Source of the DNA: Siminovitchia fordii DSM 16014 = CIP 108821
GTDB lineage: Bacteria > Bacillota > Bacilli > Bacillales > Bacillaceae_C
Assembly: GCF_000374565.1 (NCBI RefSeq)
Contig: NZ_KB894686.1
Coordinates: 186,001 to 250,000 of the forward strand
Direction of reading: 5' to 3'
Length of the DNA: 64,000 bases
Positions 15,895 through 25,883 of the stretch are shown piece after piece (the stretch's first letter is position 1; each line of letters begins with the position of its first letter). A program made the position numbers and the translations under genes. The notes below the pieces were generated by a model. The model did not search any database. It saw only the letters and a list, made by a program, of their open reading frames with translations, and was not told the DNA's origin.

Positions 15895-18800
15895 GTGGCC
15901 AAAGAGATATATCGGATTGAGATTCCAATTGAGACGAAGGACAATTATAGCAAGGGGCTAGACAAAGCAAAGAGAGATATTGAAAGCCTAGAGAAATCGG
16001 CAAAGCGTTCCGGAAAAGGGATGTCCGAACTGGGTAACAGTGCTCAGAATGCTGCAAAAGGCGTTGAAAAAATTGGCGGATCCGCAAGCAGATCTGAGGG
16101 ACAAGTGTCCAGGTTCCAAAGTGTCGTACAGCGGACTAGAGACAGACTGAGGGATTTGTCTGGCCGGAAATGGGAATTAACTTTACGTGCAGTAGATAGA
16201 GCATCGCATATCATCAGGAGTGCAAGCTCGATGGCCAGTAGTTTCGCTGGTAAAACATACAGTATCACCTTGCGGGCCGTTGATATGGTAACCCGTCCTT
16301 TACGTGGAATCATGAGTGCCGCCTCTTCCACTCTCGGATTGGTAGGAGCTGCAGGAGGAATAGGTGCAGGTGTGGTCCTACCTCTTAAAATCAAGATGGA
16401 CCGGCAGAGTGTTACTACTGCATTCGAAGTATTGTTAGGGAGTAAACAAAAGGCTGATCAACGGATAACCGAATTAACAGAATTTGCCGGAATGACACCG
16501 TATACCCGTGACGAAATCTATAAATCAAGTCGAATCCTTGAAGTATTTACAAAAGGAGCCCTGTCTACTGGAAAAGGATTGACAATGGTTGGGGACATTG
16601 CAGCTGGTACACAAAATGATTTTGAAAATACAGCTCTATGGATGGGCCGTATGTACGATGGTATGGCATCCGGACGAAAAATCGGTGAAGCGGCTGCTCG
16701 TTTGCAAGAATTGGGTGCCATTGATGGTGCAGCTAGGCAGAGGCTTGAGGACTTGGCTGAAGCCCCAATGTCTATTGCGAAAAAATGGAAATTAGCTGAA
16801 AAAGAGTTCCAACGCTTTGACGGAATGATGGAAAAGATGTCCGGAAACCTTCAAAACCTGTTGCTTGGAGCCAAAGTGTTTTTCCTAAATAATATGGTCG
16901 CTCGATGGGGTGATGGCCTTTCAAAAGCTTTAACTCCTGCCCTTAAAAAGTTCCGTGAATGGAGAAGTGAAAATTCTGAAGGTATCAAAGAGATGGGAAA
17001 TGCTTTTGAAAAATATGGGGAGAAAGTCGCTGGATTTGCTATCGAAAAGGGAAGTAGCGCCATAGGTTTTTTGCGTAAAGTATTTTTCCCTTCGAAAGAG
17101 GAACTAAACAAATTTGCAGATGTTAACAAGTATTTACCGGAAGATCTTGCAGAGAAGTTACCTAAAGCTAAAGAAATTTCGTTTTCGACAAAAGTTGCGT
17201 TTGTAATCGAGACAGCTAACAACGTGTTTTCGGAATGGTGGGAGGAAAAAGGTCGTAAACAAATCACCGGTCTTTCTGAGAAAATAGGGACAGAGTTTGG
17301 AGAGATTATCAACCGTGCCATTCTTGGAATGCTTGGAGTTGATTCGAAAGAAGGCGGTAACTCTTTTGTTTCTGCTGGCTTTGAAGCAGGGTCCAGTTTT
17401 GTTAAAGGCTTTCTCGATGGACTAGATGCAGGAGACTTAGCTTTGCAAATCGCTAAAAAAATCGGAGAAATTAACTTGAAGGGTGCAACGGATCCATTCA
17501 AAGGTAATGGGTTCGGAAGTACAGCAGGAGCATTTCTAGTAGATGCTTTAGTTCTTGGGGCACTATCAAAGATACTCAGCCCGTTTAAGTTATTGACAAC
17601 TCCTATAAAGTGGATTAAATCTATGATGCCAGGTGGCGGAAAAGGAGGAAGTGGGGGTGGAGGTACTGTTGCAACAAATACCAAAACTACTAGTACTGAT
17701 ACTTCAAAACCATCCCAGCCTAAAGGACCTGTAATCGTTGATCAACATGGACGTTCTATATCAACTTCAAAACAATCACAATCATCACAACCTAAAGGTC
17801 CAGTTATAGTTGATCAACATGGAAGGCCATTTTCTCCATCTTCATCAACACCTAAGACCTCACCAGTTCCCAAGACAGCATCATCGACCCCATCAATCCC
17901 TAAAGCGGCTGCAGGAGGGAAAGGGTTATTCCCTTGGTTAGGCAAGGTGCTCGGGCCAATGGGAACTTTTATGACATATAAGTCAATTGACACGAGTTTT
18001 GGTGACTGGCTTTTCGGCCACAAACCAGGTGATGTAAAAGATAAGGGGCTACTTTCTAATCCGTTTAGAAATCCGATGAAACAGGAGTTTCATGATGACT
18101 ATAGGCAAGGTTGGATTTACAAAATGCTCGGTATAGATGGGCCGGGCAGTAAGAAATCAGCTGTTGCAGCTGAATTGGAGAACGAGGAAAGATTACCTCC
18201 TGGAATGAAGTTAAATACTACCAGCAATCACCCATCAGCATCTAAGTATGTTCCTGATTTAAAAGCCATGGGTTTCTCAGGGACAACCGGCCCGATGGAT
18301 GCCCAAATGCAAGGAGTTATTCATAACATTGAAACGTTGAAGATGCACCTAGGAAATGCATCTGGCTGGGTGGTTGGAGCCTTTCAACCATTAGAAGGTG
18401 CAGGGGCTGGATTGAGTCATAATATATCTACCTTATCCGAGTATTTAGGACAAGCATCTGGTTGGGTAGTGGAGGGTCTGATGCCATTGCAGGAGGGTGC
18501 AGCATCAATTGGACACAATATGAGTACTCTTTCGGAATACTTGGCCCAAGCATCTGGATGGGTGATTGAAGGACTCTATCCGTTACAAGAGGTGTCTGCG
18601 AATATCGGTCACAATATGTCAACCCTGTCTGATTATCTAGCCCAAGCATCTGGGTGGATAGTAGAGGGATTATATCCTCTATCCGAAGGTTCGGCTAATG
18701 TAAGTCATAACATGAACACGTTATCTGAATATCTTGGTCAAGCGTCCGGCTGGGTTGTTGAAGGTCTATATCCTATGCAAGAGCATGGGGCAGCTGTTAA

Positions 18801-19506
18801 CCATAATCTGTCCACTTTGACAACCTATTTAGGTGAAGCATCTGGATGGGTGGTTGGCGCATTTCAGCCAATTCCTGAAAATGCAGGTCCCATCCATCAC
18901 AACATGAGCACACTTGCCAGTTATCTGGGCCAAGCTTCTGGCTGGGTAGCGTCAATCAACGGGATCCAAGGTGGAGCAGCAGCAGTTAAATCGGCTCTTA
19001 ATAACTTGGCATCCAGAATAAACAACGTTCCAACGCCAAGAATATCTGTACCGAGCTTGCCAAGTTTCAATCCATTGAGGTTGTTCAGAAGGTATGCAAC
19101 TGGTACTGATTTCCATCCCGGTGGCCCTGCAATCGTTGGTGACGGTGGCGGCTCTGAGTTGATAAGATACCCAGACGGCAAAATGGCATTATCTCCTGCT
19201 ACAGACACACTTGTCAATTTACCGCGCGGAACAAAAGTCATGCCTCATCATAAGACAGCAAAATTGATGGATGTCCCGGCATATGCTGATGGCATAGGAT
19301 TTGATGATGTTAATCCTGCTCAATCAGGACAAGTTGTTGGCGGGAACAACACATCAATAGAAATTGGTGATACACACGTCACCGTAGTTGTCCAAGGTGG
19401 AGAACAAGATGATCCTGATGATTTAGCGACAAGGATTGCGGATAAAGTAGCGGGTATCATTGCTGACAAGGTTGAACGAATCGCACCAAATATGCCAGCA
19501 ACATAA
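15895..19506 (+). CDS. xkdO: Tail tape measure protein (XkdO/YqbO-like)
   Basis: Tape measure, 1203 aa, which fixes tail length and passes into the cell with the DNA. GTG start after AGGGAGGG, one base beyond the chaperone stop. The N-terminal 100 residues are helical and charged. The region LRAVDRASHIIRSASSMASSFAG and LKIKMDRQSVTTAFEVLLGSKQKAD... are typical of the family, followed by a glycine-rich hydrophobic part. A Gly/Ser/Thr/Pro linker with a duplicated GPVIVDQHGR lies around residues 580-660. Seven copies of a 32-residue unit occupy residues about 809-1021. The C-terminus ends in a phage-typical helical tail. Confidence 0.9.
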   Translation: MAKEIYRIEIPIETKDNYSKGLDKAKRDIESLEKSAKRSGKGMSELGNSAQNAAKGVEKIGGSASRSEGQVSRFQSVVQRTRDRLRDLSGRKWELTLRAVDRASHIIRSASSMASSFAGKTYSITLRAVDMVTRPLRGIMSAASSTLGLVGAAGGIGAGVVLPLKIKMDRQSVTTAFEVLLGSKQKADQRITELTEFAGMTPYTRDEIYKSSRILEVFTKGALSTGKGLTMVGDIAAGTQNDFENTALWMGRMYDGMASGRKIGEAAARLQELGAIDGAARQRLEDLAEAPMSIAKKWKLAEKEFQRFDGMMEKMSGNLQNLLLGAKVFFLNNMVARWGDGLSKALTPALKKFREWRSENSEGIKEMGNAFEKYGEKVAGFAIEKGSSAIGFLRKVFFPSKEELNKFADVNKYLPEDLAEKLPKAKEISFSTKVAFVIETANNVFSEWWEEKGRKQITGLSEKIGTEFGEIINRAILGMLGVDSKEGGNSFVSAGFEAGSSFVKGFLDGLDAGDLALQIAKKIGEINLKGATDPFKGNGFGSTAGAFLVDALVLGALSKILSPFKLLTTPIKWIKSMMPGGGKGGSGGGGTVATNTKTTSTDTSKPSQPKGPVIVDQHGRSISTSKQSQSSQPKGPVIVDQHGRPFSPSSSTPKTSPVPKTASSTPSIPKAAAGGKGLFPWLGKVLGPMGTFMTYKSIDTSFGDWLFGHKPGDVKDKGLLSNPFRNPMKQEFHDDYRQGWIYKMLGIDGPGSKKSAVAAELENEERLPPGMKLNTTSNHPSASKYVPDLKAMGFSGTTGPMDAQMQGVIHNIETLKMHLGNASGWVVGAFQPLEGAGAGLSHNISTLSEYLGQASGWVVEGLMPLQEGAASIGHNMSTLSEYLAQASGWVIEGLYPLQEVSANIGHNMSTLSDYLAQASGWIVEGLYPLSEGSANVSHNMNTLSEYLGQASGWVVEGLYPMQEHGAAVNHNLSTLTTYLGEASGWVVGAFQPIPENAGPIHHNMSTLASYLGQASGWVASINGIQGGAAAVKSALNNLASRINNVPTPRISVPSLPSFNPLRLFRRYATGTDFHPGGPAIVGDGGGSELIRYPDGKMALSPATDTLVNLPRGTKVMPHHKTAKLMDVPAYADGIGFDDVNPAQSGQVVGGNNTSIEIGDTHVTVVVQGGEQDDPDDLATRIADKVAGIIADKVERIAPNMPAT
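18319..18957 (+). repeat. Seven in-frame 96-bp repeats in the tape measure gene
   Basis: Seven tandem units of about 96 bp encode the motif HNxSTLxxYLxxASGWVVxxxxPL followed by a variable link. The period is a whole number of codons, the amino acids are better conserved than the bases, and the units sit in one open frame, so this is protein repeat expansion and not a CRISPR array. Confidence 0.9.
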
Positions 19507-19520
19507 AAGAAGGTGATGCA

Positions 19521-20144
19521 ATGAGATTCTCTTTAATAGACCCTTCGAATAAAAAAACATTGATATTCCCGGTTACTCCTGAGGGACTGGATGTATCAAT
19601 GGGGGCAAAAACGATTCACTATTCCCATGTAAAGATTGGGGATAGTGAAATCCCCCGAGGGTCCAATCCAATTACTCTATCATTTAAGGGTATACTGCCA
19701 AGTAGTTTAATCCACGTACCGAAAAAAGAGAGTAAGACAAGTGCAAATAGCCTTATCAAGCAGATCAAGTCATGGCAAAAAGCAGACCGAAAAAAGTTGA
19801 AGCTTATTATTACCGGGACCCCTTGGAATATTGATGTTTTTATCGAGGAATTTAGCCCAAGTTACAACGGCCCTACAATCACATATACCATTACTTTAAA
19901 AGAGTATAGAAGCATGGTAGTGCGCCAGACAAAACAAAAGGTGAAAAAGCGTCCTGCTAGTAAGCCTAAACCCCGAGTATATACAGTCAAAAAGGGAGAT
20001 AACCTTTGGAACATTTCTAAGCGATACACTGGTAAAGGTATACGCTGGAAGGAAATGTGGGCAATCAATAAATCAAAGAGTAGAAGTAAGAATCCTCATT
20101 TAATCTATCCGGGTGAAAAATTCACCTTGCCAAGCGGGTGGTAA
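19521..20144 (+). CDS. xkdP: LysM-domain tail protein (XkdP-like)
   Basis: A 207-aa tail component with a C-terminal LysM peptidoglycan-binding domain (YTVKKGDNLWNISKRYTG ... NPHLIYPGEKFTLPSGW). The N-terminal part (LIFPVTPEGLDVSMG) is that of the XkdP family. It likely lies at the tail tip and contacts the cell wall. It is followed after three bases by the hub gene. Confidence 0.88.
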   Translation: MRFSLIDPSNKKTLIFPVTPEGLDVSMGAKTIHYSHVKIGDSEIPRGSNPITLSFKGILPSSLIHVPKKESKTSANSLIKQIKSWQKADRKKLKLIITGTPWNIDVFIEEFSPSYNGPTITYTITLKEYRSMVVRQTKQKVKKRPASKPKPRVYTVKKGDNLWNISKRYTGKGIRWKEMWAINKSKSRSKNPHLIYPGEKFTLPSGW

Positions 20145-20147
20145 TAT

Positions 20148-21158
20148 ATGGATCTAGCAAAAGTTGAATACAGGATCAGAGTAAAAACCCCAAACGGCAA
20201 TATATTTACACTTGACCAAGCACTCACTGATTCTTGCAATCTGGAAGAAAACGACGGGGAGGTTGCTGCTAGGCTGTCTTTTACAGTGAAAAACGAAAAA
20301 GTTGGAAATGCTTGGCTTCACAAACAGTTGTATGTTGGGAACTTTGTCTATGTGCATGCCAAAGCAGGTGGTGCGTGGCAAGAGGTTTTTCGTGGTCGGA
20401 TTTACGATTGGATTACTTCTGCAGCTAAAATGAATGTGACGATTATCGCTTTTGACATGAATTATCGTTATCAAGTGTCTGAGGTAAACATCTACCGCAG
20501 GAAGAATGAGACTGGAGCCAGTTTAGCGAAGCGTTTAATAGCAAGGTGGCGGAATCGAGTAATTAAAAAGCTAGACGGCCCTCACAAAAAGCTTCCTGCC
20601 AAGGCATATGATAATAAGTTAACAGTAACTGAAATCATTCAAGACACCATAACCGAAAGCAAGAAGAAAGGCGATGATGATTATGTGATCCGTTGTATCG
20701 AAGGTGAAATAGCTGTCATTAGAGCTGGTACAAATACTACGGTCTATATTTTAAGTGAAAAAGACTATCTTGAGGAACTCGAGGATCACCACAGTATTAG
20801 GAAACTTGTGACACGTGTCCGAATCTATCGGACCAACGATAAAGATAAAAATGCCAAAGCTAAGTTGACTGAAACCCTTGATGGAAAAACTGAATACGGC
20901 GTCCTGCAAAGGCTAGTTTATACGGATGGAAAGAACCTTTCTGAAGCAAGAAAAGAAGCCAAGCAGATATTAAAAGATGAGGGCAAGGTTGAGAAGACTC
21001 GTGAATTAAACCATCCTGATGTTCCGTTCATTAAAAAAGGGGACCTTGTAATGGTGCATGGCGGAACCGTTGGAAGTGCTAAAAATCCGGCAAAGTTAAT
21101 CGTCAAAAGTATCAATCACGACATCAAAAACCTTTCAATGAAGATTGTGTTTAAGTAG
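20148..21158 (+). CDS. xkdQ: Baseplate hub protein (XkdQ-like)
   Basis: A 336-aa protein in the place of XkdQ, related to late control gene D proteins that form the hub of contractile tails. The sequence has an N-terminal tail-tube-like beta region (LEENDGEVAARLSFTVKN ... GRIYDWITSA), a helical insert and a C-terminal end DVPFIKKGDLVMVHGG ... KSINHDIKNLSMKIVF. Soluble. It belongs to the continuous tail operon. Confidence 0.83.
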   Translation: MDLAKVEYRIRVKTPNGNIFTLDQALTDSCNLEENDGEVAARLSFTVKNEKVGNAWLHKQLYVGNFVYVHAKAGGAWQEVFRGRIYDWITSAAKMNVTIIAFDMNYRYQVSEVNIYRRKNETGASLAKRLIARWRNRVIKKLDGPHKKLPAKAYDNKLTVTEIIQDTITESKKKGDDDYVIRCIEGEIAVIRAGTNTTVYILSEKDYLEELEDHHSIRKLVTRVRIYRTNDKDKNAKAKLTETLDGKTEYGVLQRLVYTDGKNLSEARKEAKQILKDEGKVEKTRELNHPDVPFIKKGDLVMVHGGTVGSAKNPAKLIVKSINHDIKNLSMKIVFK

Positions 21159-21166
21159 GTGATTTA

Positions 21167-21424
21167 ATGGCCCATGAAAATGAAGGAGTCGTAAAGCTAG
21201 TTAAAGCGATGCGTTCACAGTCTCAAAAAGTTTTCAGTGTGAACAGTCAAAATAATATGCTTGGGACAATGACCGGCAGCGGCATTTATATAGACTCAAT
21301 CGAAGATGAAATCCCTCAGGGGGATTTTTTAGTTTTGCAGACTGGACAACCGATCACAACAGGAGATCGTGTTGTTTGCATACCATGTGGTGACTATTTC
21401 GTTGTTTTAGGAAAGGTGGAATAG
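21167..21424 (+). CDS. xkdR: XkdR-like baseplate protein (85 aa)
   Basis: A short beta-rich protein ending GDRVVCIPCGDYFVVLGKVE, with the pattern of XkdR, normally between hub and gp25-like genes. Its reading frame starts at ATG after GTAGGTGATTTA. Function in the baseplate is by gene order. Confidence 0.72.
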   Translation: MAHENEGVVKLVKAMRSQSQKVFSVNSQNNMLGTMTGSGIYIDSIEDEIPQGDFLVLQTGQPITTGDRVVCIPCGDYFVVLGKVE

Positions 21425-21425
21425 G

Positions 21426-21905
21426 ATGGCTGATGAATTTGCAGGGTTTGATACGACTGGAATAGACATCGAGGATGATGTAGAAGATCTTGAAATTGAT
21501 ACAGTTGCCCCTAAGTATGACCCTGAACAAGCTTGTCTTGCTGTTAATGCAATAGGGAAAGTTGAAATCGGAACTGAGAGAGATGCTTACCATTTTTGGG
21601 TGACAAAATGTCTATTAACAGAACGGTATAAGTACCTTGGGTATAGCACGGATTTTGGAGTGGAGATTGAAGACATCATGCGATCAGACTATCCGAGGGA
21701 CATTGCCGAAAGCGAGATGCAACGAACGATTACCGAAGCATTGTCCATCGATTCCCGAACTTTATCGGTTGATAATTTTGAGTTTGATTGGAGCGGTGAT
21801 GGGGTTGTTATCACCTTTGAAATTGAATCGATATTTGATACCGAAATTTATCAGCTAGCGAAAGGCGGTGAAGACGTTGGCGGAGTTGCCATTAGTGCTG
21901 CCTGA
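21426..21905 (+). CDS. xkdS: gp25-like baseplate protein (XkdS-like)
   Basis: A 159-aa wedge protein of the gp25/XkdS family. The acidic N-terminus is followed by FWVTKCLLTERYKYLGYSTDFGVEIEDIM and an end typical of gp25-like proteins (ITEALSIDSRTLSVDNFEFDWSGDGVVITFEIE). It starts one base after XkdR and overlaps the start of XkdT. Confidence 0.82.
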   Translation: MADEFAGFDTTGIDIEDDVEDLEIDTVAPKYDPEQACLAVNAIGKVEIGTERDAYHFWVTKCLLTERYKYLGYSTDFGVEIEDIMRSDYPRDIAESEMQRTITEALSIDSRTLSVDNFEFDWSGDGVVITFEIESIFDTEIYQLAKGGEDVGGVAISAA

Positions 21906-22986
21906 ATTTTTGAATGAAAGTGAAGAGGAAATACACGAAAGAATGTTAAAGCAGGCTCCTTCGAATTTTGATGTATCGGAGGGGTCTTTATTTTGGGATA
22001 TTACTAAACCAACGGCAATGGAAAAGGCAAAGATTCTCGAATTTACCCTACCGTTGTTGATCATGCATATGCTTCCTCAATTTGCTGAGGGAATATTTTT
22101 GGATTATCACGGAGAACGCGAGGGAATATCAAGACGGGCAGCGACCTACTCAACAGGCACAATTGAGGTTACCGGCGTAAGTGGGACATTTATTCCGGCG
22201 GGCACTACATTAACCACAGATGAAGTAGACGGTGTATCCATTGAATATAGAACGATAGCGGATGCGACGATTGATGAATCAGGTGTTGTTAAAATCCAAA
22301 TCGAAGCACTTGAATCCGGCACAAGAGGGAACGTTCCTTCAAACTCCATTAAAAATTTGCTCGAGCCAGTCTCCGGTGTGCATTCCATTACAAATGTCGA
22401 AAGCACTATTGGCGGGTATGACGAAGAGAATGACGAAGAGTTTAGAGAGCGGATATTACAGACAAGCCGTACTAGATCCTTTACAGGTACGAAAGAAGAT
22501 TATATTCGATGGGCCAAAGAAATTCCTGGTGTAGGAGAAGTCCTTGTTGTACCGGAGTGGGATGGTCCTGGAACTGTCAAAGTATTGATTGCGAGTAGCT
22601 CTGGTTCGGTTGCTGCGCCTGAATTGATTAAACAGGTACAGACCCATATTGCACCCGATGGTAGAGACGGTGGAGGATTGGCTCCGATTGGGGCACTGGT
22701 AACCGTAACAGGGATAAACGGTAAATCTATCAATCTCTCGTTTGCAATAACGTTAGCAGAGGGCTACACAACAGAAAACGTAAGAAAAAGCATCGAATCG
22801 TCATTATCAGGTTATTTCGGGGAACTAGAGCAAGGCGGACTTGTCCGTTACATGAAAATTGGTGCCATCATTATGACGACTCCAGGAGTAGTCGATTACG
22901 ATAACCTGCTTGTTAATGGCGGATCCGCCAATATCCAACTTGCTCCTGATGAGGTCGCTGTCATCGGCGAGGTGCTGATCGCATGA
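21877..22986 (+). CDS. xkdT: Baseplate J-like protein (XkdT-like)
   Basis: Baseplate wedge protein, about 369 aa, of the gpJ/XkdT family. Signature region: EGSLFWDITKPTAMEKAKILEFTLP, then HGEREGISRRAA and VTGVSGTFIPAGT, later GYDEENDEEFRERIL and GVGEVLVVPEWDGPGTV. I favour TTG 21877 with AAAGGCGGTG as ribosome site; GTG 21868 is possible. It overlaps the previous gene by about 29 bases and the next by four, as in PBSX. Confidence 0.88.
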   Translation: MAELPLVLPEFLNESEEEIHERMLKQAPSNFDVSEGSLFWDITKPTAMEKAKILEFTLPLLIMHMLPQFAEGIFLDYHGEREGISRRAATYSTGTIEVTGVSGTFIPAGTTLTTDEVDGVSIEYRTIADATIDESGVVKIQIEALESGTRGNVPSNSIKNLLEPVSGVHSITNVESTIGGYDEENDEEFRERILQTSRTRSFTGTKEDYIRWAKEIPGVGEVLVVPEWDGPGTVKVLIASSSGSVAAPELIKQVQTHIAPDGRDGGGLAPIGALVTVTGINGKSINLSFAITLAEGYTTENVRKSIESSLSGYFGELEQGGLVRYMKIGAIIMTTPGVVDYDNLLVNGGSANIQLAPDEVAVIGEVLIA

Positions 22987-23582
22987 ATTTAAAAGACAAA
23001 ATCATTACTTCTCCCAAAGCAATTGAAATGATGAACTATATCTTACCTTTTTATGATAATGATGAGTATTTGCTCCACGCGTTCCAAGCAATAGGTAAGG
23101 AGTTCGATAGTCTTTTTGAAATGATAGATTCTTTTGATACACAGCCTTACCCGCAACGTGCTACTTGGTCATTGCCTTATTGGGAGCAGCTTTTTGGATT
23201 AATTGCCGGTGCAGGAGAGTCCATTGAGGAACGAAGACGAAGAGTTATTGCTTTCCTTGGTTCTGGGCAACCCGTAAACCGAAAAAGGGTTGAGAACATT
23301 TTAACGAGTGCTGCCGGTGTCAAAGTGGACATCTTTGAAAATATTTCCCCCTATACTTTACGGGTAATATTGAACAACTATGATAAGGCTGACTTTATCC
23401 ATATGATGAAGGTGCTCGAGGATGTTAAACCTGCTCATTTATCCTATACAATTTCCTCGAGAACAGTTGAGAAAATGAAGTTTAAAGAAAAAGTTTATGT
23501 CAATTTACGTCGTTATCATACTGTGAGGGAATTTCGGGTAGGTAACCCAGCGATGAGAGAGCAAAATGAGGTGGCACTATGA
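22983..23582 (+). CDS. xkdU: Baseplate/tail protein I-like (XkdU-like)
   Basis: 199-aa protein of the XkdU/YmfQ family. The conserved motif SLPYWEQLFGL, a proline-tyrosine region and GQPVNRKRVENILTSAAG follow the expected order. It connects baseplate and fibres in PBSX-type phages. It overlaps its neighbours by four bases on both sides. Confidence 0.82.
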   Translation: MNLKDKIITSPKAIEMMNYILPFYDNDEYLLHAFQAIGKEFDSLFEMIDSFDTQPYPQRATWSLPYWEQLFGLIAGAGESIEERRRRVIAFLGSGQPVNRKRVENILTSAAGVKVDIFENISPYTLRVILNNYDKADFIHMMKVLEDVKPAHLSYTISSRTVEKMKFKEKVYVNLRRYHTVREFRVGNPAMREQNEVAL

Positions 23583-23854
23583 GTTTATCAGATTACTATT
23601 TGAAAAGAGCAGTAACGGATTTGGAAGGTAGAGTTAGCAAAGTGCTGCTAAACAATGAGGAAGTGCCAATTATAAGCATTACCAATAAGGGGCGGCAATT
23701 AATCGTGAATACTGACAGGGTTGATAACATCCGTAGGATTAACTCAGTCAAACTCTTAGACGAGTTGAATAATGTAATACTCGAACGGAGTCCTAACAGG
23801 AATACAGAGGGAAGTCGCTCCTTAGAATTCCGTTTTGAAATTGAGGTGGAATAG
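23579..23854 (+). CDS. Hypothetical tail-fibre-associated protein (91 aa)
   Basis: Small protein between the XkdU and fibre genes, with an ATGA overlap to the gene before. It reads LEGRVSKVLLNNEEVPIISITNKGRQLIVNTDRVDNI, a beta-rich pattern without a recognised family. No signal or membrane segment. Possibly a fibre adaptor. Confidence 0.6.
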   Translation: MSLSDYYLKRAVTDLEGRVSKVLLNNEEVPIISITNKGRQLIVNTDRVDNIRRINSVKLLDELNNVILERSPNRNTEGSRSLEFRFEIEVE

Positions 23855-23855
23855 A

Positions 23856-25868
23856 ATGGCCTTTGATGCAAAAACAAATTGGAAATATGATGATCCTGTC
23901 ATGGAAGATGATTTTAACCGGTGGGAAAAAGGAATAAAAGATGCTCATAACTTAGTCGATGCAATTGGTACGGATCTGACCACTTTTAAGAAACGTCGAG
24001 ACAACCCTCATGCGGTTACAAAAGCTCAGGTGGGATTGGGTAATGTAGATAATGTCAAACAGGCAAGCAAGGATGAGTTCGATACTCATGACACCGATAA
24101 TATCAGGCATGTCACAGCAACGGAGCGAACGAAATGGAATGCTGCAGAAGAAAACGCATTAGATTGGGTAAAATCTTTTGGGATTGGGACAGACAGAGCA
24201 ATTTATTTGAGAGATGATGATCTTAATGTTGTTAGAGAGGGTGGCTTATATTACGTCGGTGCTAATACAGTCAACAAGCCAGTAACAGACAACGGATACT
24301 TATTAGTATTACCATATACATCAACATACACCGCCCAAATCTATTTAACCAACGGTAAAGGGAATATGTATACCAGGGTCAGTACTAACGTGGGATCAAC
24401 TTGGGAAGCTTGGAAAACTCTGGAGACAACAGCTGGTGCTCAAGCGAAGGTTAATGCTCATGCTAATTTAAAGAATAATCCTCATGAGGTGACAAGTGAG
24501 CAGGTTAGCCTTACATCTTATAGACCTGCTACAGATAGTGGTGACTTGTACCCAATCGGTTTTACTATGTTTTTCATAGGTGCAGATGATACCGGGTATC
24601 CAACTACTCACGGTATAGTTGTAAACATGAAATACAACAGTACAAGGTTTACTCAATGGTATTTCAGTCACGGTGGAGGAGGACATGCAACAGTCGGTAA
24701 TGCACAATTTAGGCACTGGTACACTGGAGTAGGTTGGTCTCAGTGGTATAGGGTGGAGACTACGGAAGGAGCACAGGATAAGGCTGATAAAGCTTTAATG
24801 GATGCAAAAACTTATGCAGACGGAAAATCCTCTTTGTTTACGTCAGACACAAGAGATGTGAATGATCCTCCTAGTAAATATTCTAGGCAATTATTCTTTG
24901 AGTTCAAAAGATTAACTGCTATAGGGCTCTCAGCTGCAGGAACTTACTGTACAGTTATAACTGACGGTCGGTGGACAGGGTCTTCCGGGGGACGTAAAAA
25001 TCAAATTGCCTTAACTGACAATGGTAAAATGTTTATGAGACTAGGAAGTGCAGACGAATCCTCTTGGGGATCCTGGGTAGAGATGGAAACAACTGCAGGA
25101 GCCCAAACAAAGGCGAATAAAGCTTTGTCTGATGCACAGGCCTATTCAATGAATCAAGTGGCTGTTGGTTCTACAGCAGACCCCAACACGACACAGGAAG
25201 CCTACATCCTGACAAACCACGCCAACTCACCGGGAGGCGGTATCTACTGGCACATCCATACGTTCTTCTACTCTTCGAAAACGGGGAACAGGTCACAAAC
25301 AGCAGTTTCATATAGTGGAAGCACTCCCCGCATGATGATTAGGCATATGTATGGTGGCACATGGTCTCCATGGGAAGAATTATCTAAAGAAGGGCATAAA
25401 CACGTGTGGGCCGACATTACGGACGTAGGGAACGCATCTACATCTACGAGAGGTATTGTCCAACTATCGACAGCCACAAACAGCACATCCACTACTTTGG
25501 CGGCCACACCTAGTGCTGTTAAGTCGGCATACGACTTAGCAGCAGGAAGAGAAACCCTTTCAGGAGCTCAAGCAAAAGCAAATGCAGCTGAAGCAAACGC
25601 AAAGTCTTATATTAACAGTAAAATTCAGTCAGGAATGGGTACTCAAAAAGTTCCTCCTAATACGGTAGGTACTGGTAAAATAGTCTTTCCAAAAGCCTTT
25701 GCAAAAACTCCGAATGTAGTAGTGTCATTGGTTTCCGGAAGACCCGATACACGCTCAATTACATTATGGGACAGTGATTTAAATACTACTGGGTGTACCG
25801 TATATCTTTGGAACGGTAGTAATTCGGAACTGGATTTTAGATACTACTGGGTAGCTCATGAACAATAG
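23856..25868 (+). CDS. Tail fibre protein with pyocin-knob-like repeats and H-type lectin end
   Basis: Receptor-binding fibre, 670 aa. ATG 23856 gives the family start MAFDAKTNWKYDDPVMEDDFNRW; an upstream in-frame frame is inside the previous gene. Three knob-like modules occur (GLYYVGANTVN..., GDLYPIGFTMFF..., and another with WSPWEELSKEG), each joined by ETTAGAQ-type linkers. The last 65 residues (VFPKAFAKTPNVVVSLV ... FRYYWVAHEQ) look like an H-type lectin domain that would bind a surface sugar. It probably sets host range. Confidence 0.87.
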   Translation: MAFDAKTNWKYDDPVMEDDFNRWEKGIKDAHNLVDAIGTDLTTFKKRRDNPHAVTKAQVGLGNVDNVKQASKDEFDTHDTDNIRHVTATERTKWNAAEENALDWVKSFGIGTDRAIYLRDDDLNVVREGGLYYVGANTVNKPVTDNGYLLVLPYTSTYTAQIYLTNGKGNMYTRVSTNVGSTWEAWKTLETTAGAQAKVNAHANLKNNPHEVTSEQVSLTSYRPATDSGDLYPIGFTMFFIGADDTGYPTTHGIVVNMKYNSTRFTQWYFSHGGGGHATVGNAQFRHWYTGVGWSQWYRVETTEGAQDKADKALMDAKTYADGKSSLFTSDTRDVNDPPSKYSRQLFFEFKRLTAIGLSAAGTYCTVITDGRWTGSSGGRKNQIALTDNGKMFMRLGSADESSWGSWVEMETTAGAQTKANKALSDAQAYSMNQVAVGSTADPNTTQEAYILTNHANSPGGGIYWHIHTFFYSSKTGNRSQTAVSYSGSTPRMMIRHMYGGTWSPWEELSKEGHKHVWADITDVGNASTSTRGIVQLSTATNSTSTTLAATPSAVKSAYDLAAGRETLSGAQAKANAAEANAKSYINSKIQSGMGTQKVPPNTVGTGKIVFPKAFAKTPNVVVSLVSGRPDTRSITLWDSDLNTTGCTVYLWNGSNSELDFRYYWVAHEQ

Positions 25869-25883
25869 AGTAGGGGTGAAGTT

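Noticed and set aside
18319-18957. Regular 96-bp repeats that could suggest a CRISPR array
   Set aside because: The repeats keep the reading frame, conserve amino acids and vary at silent positions; there are no spacers or cas genes.
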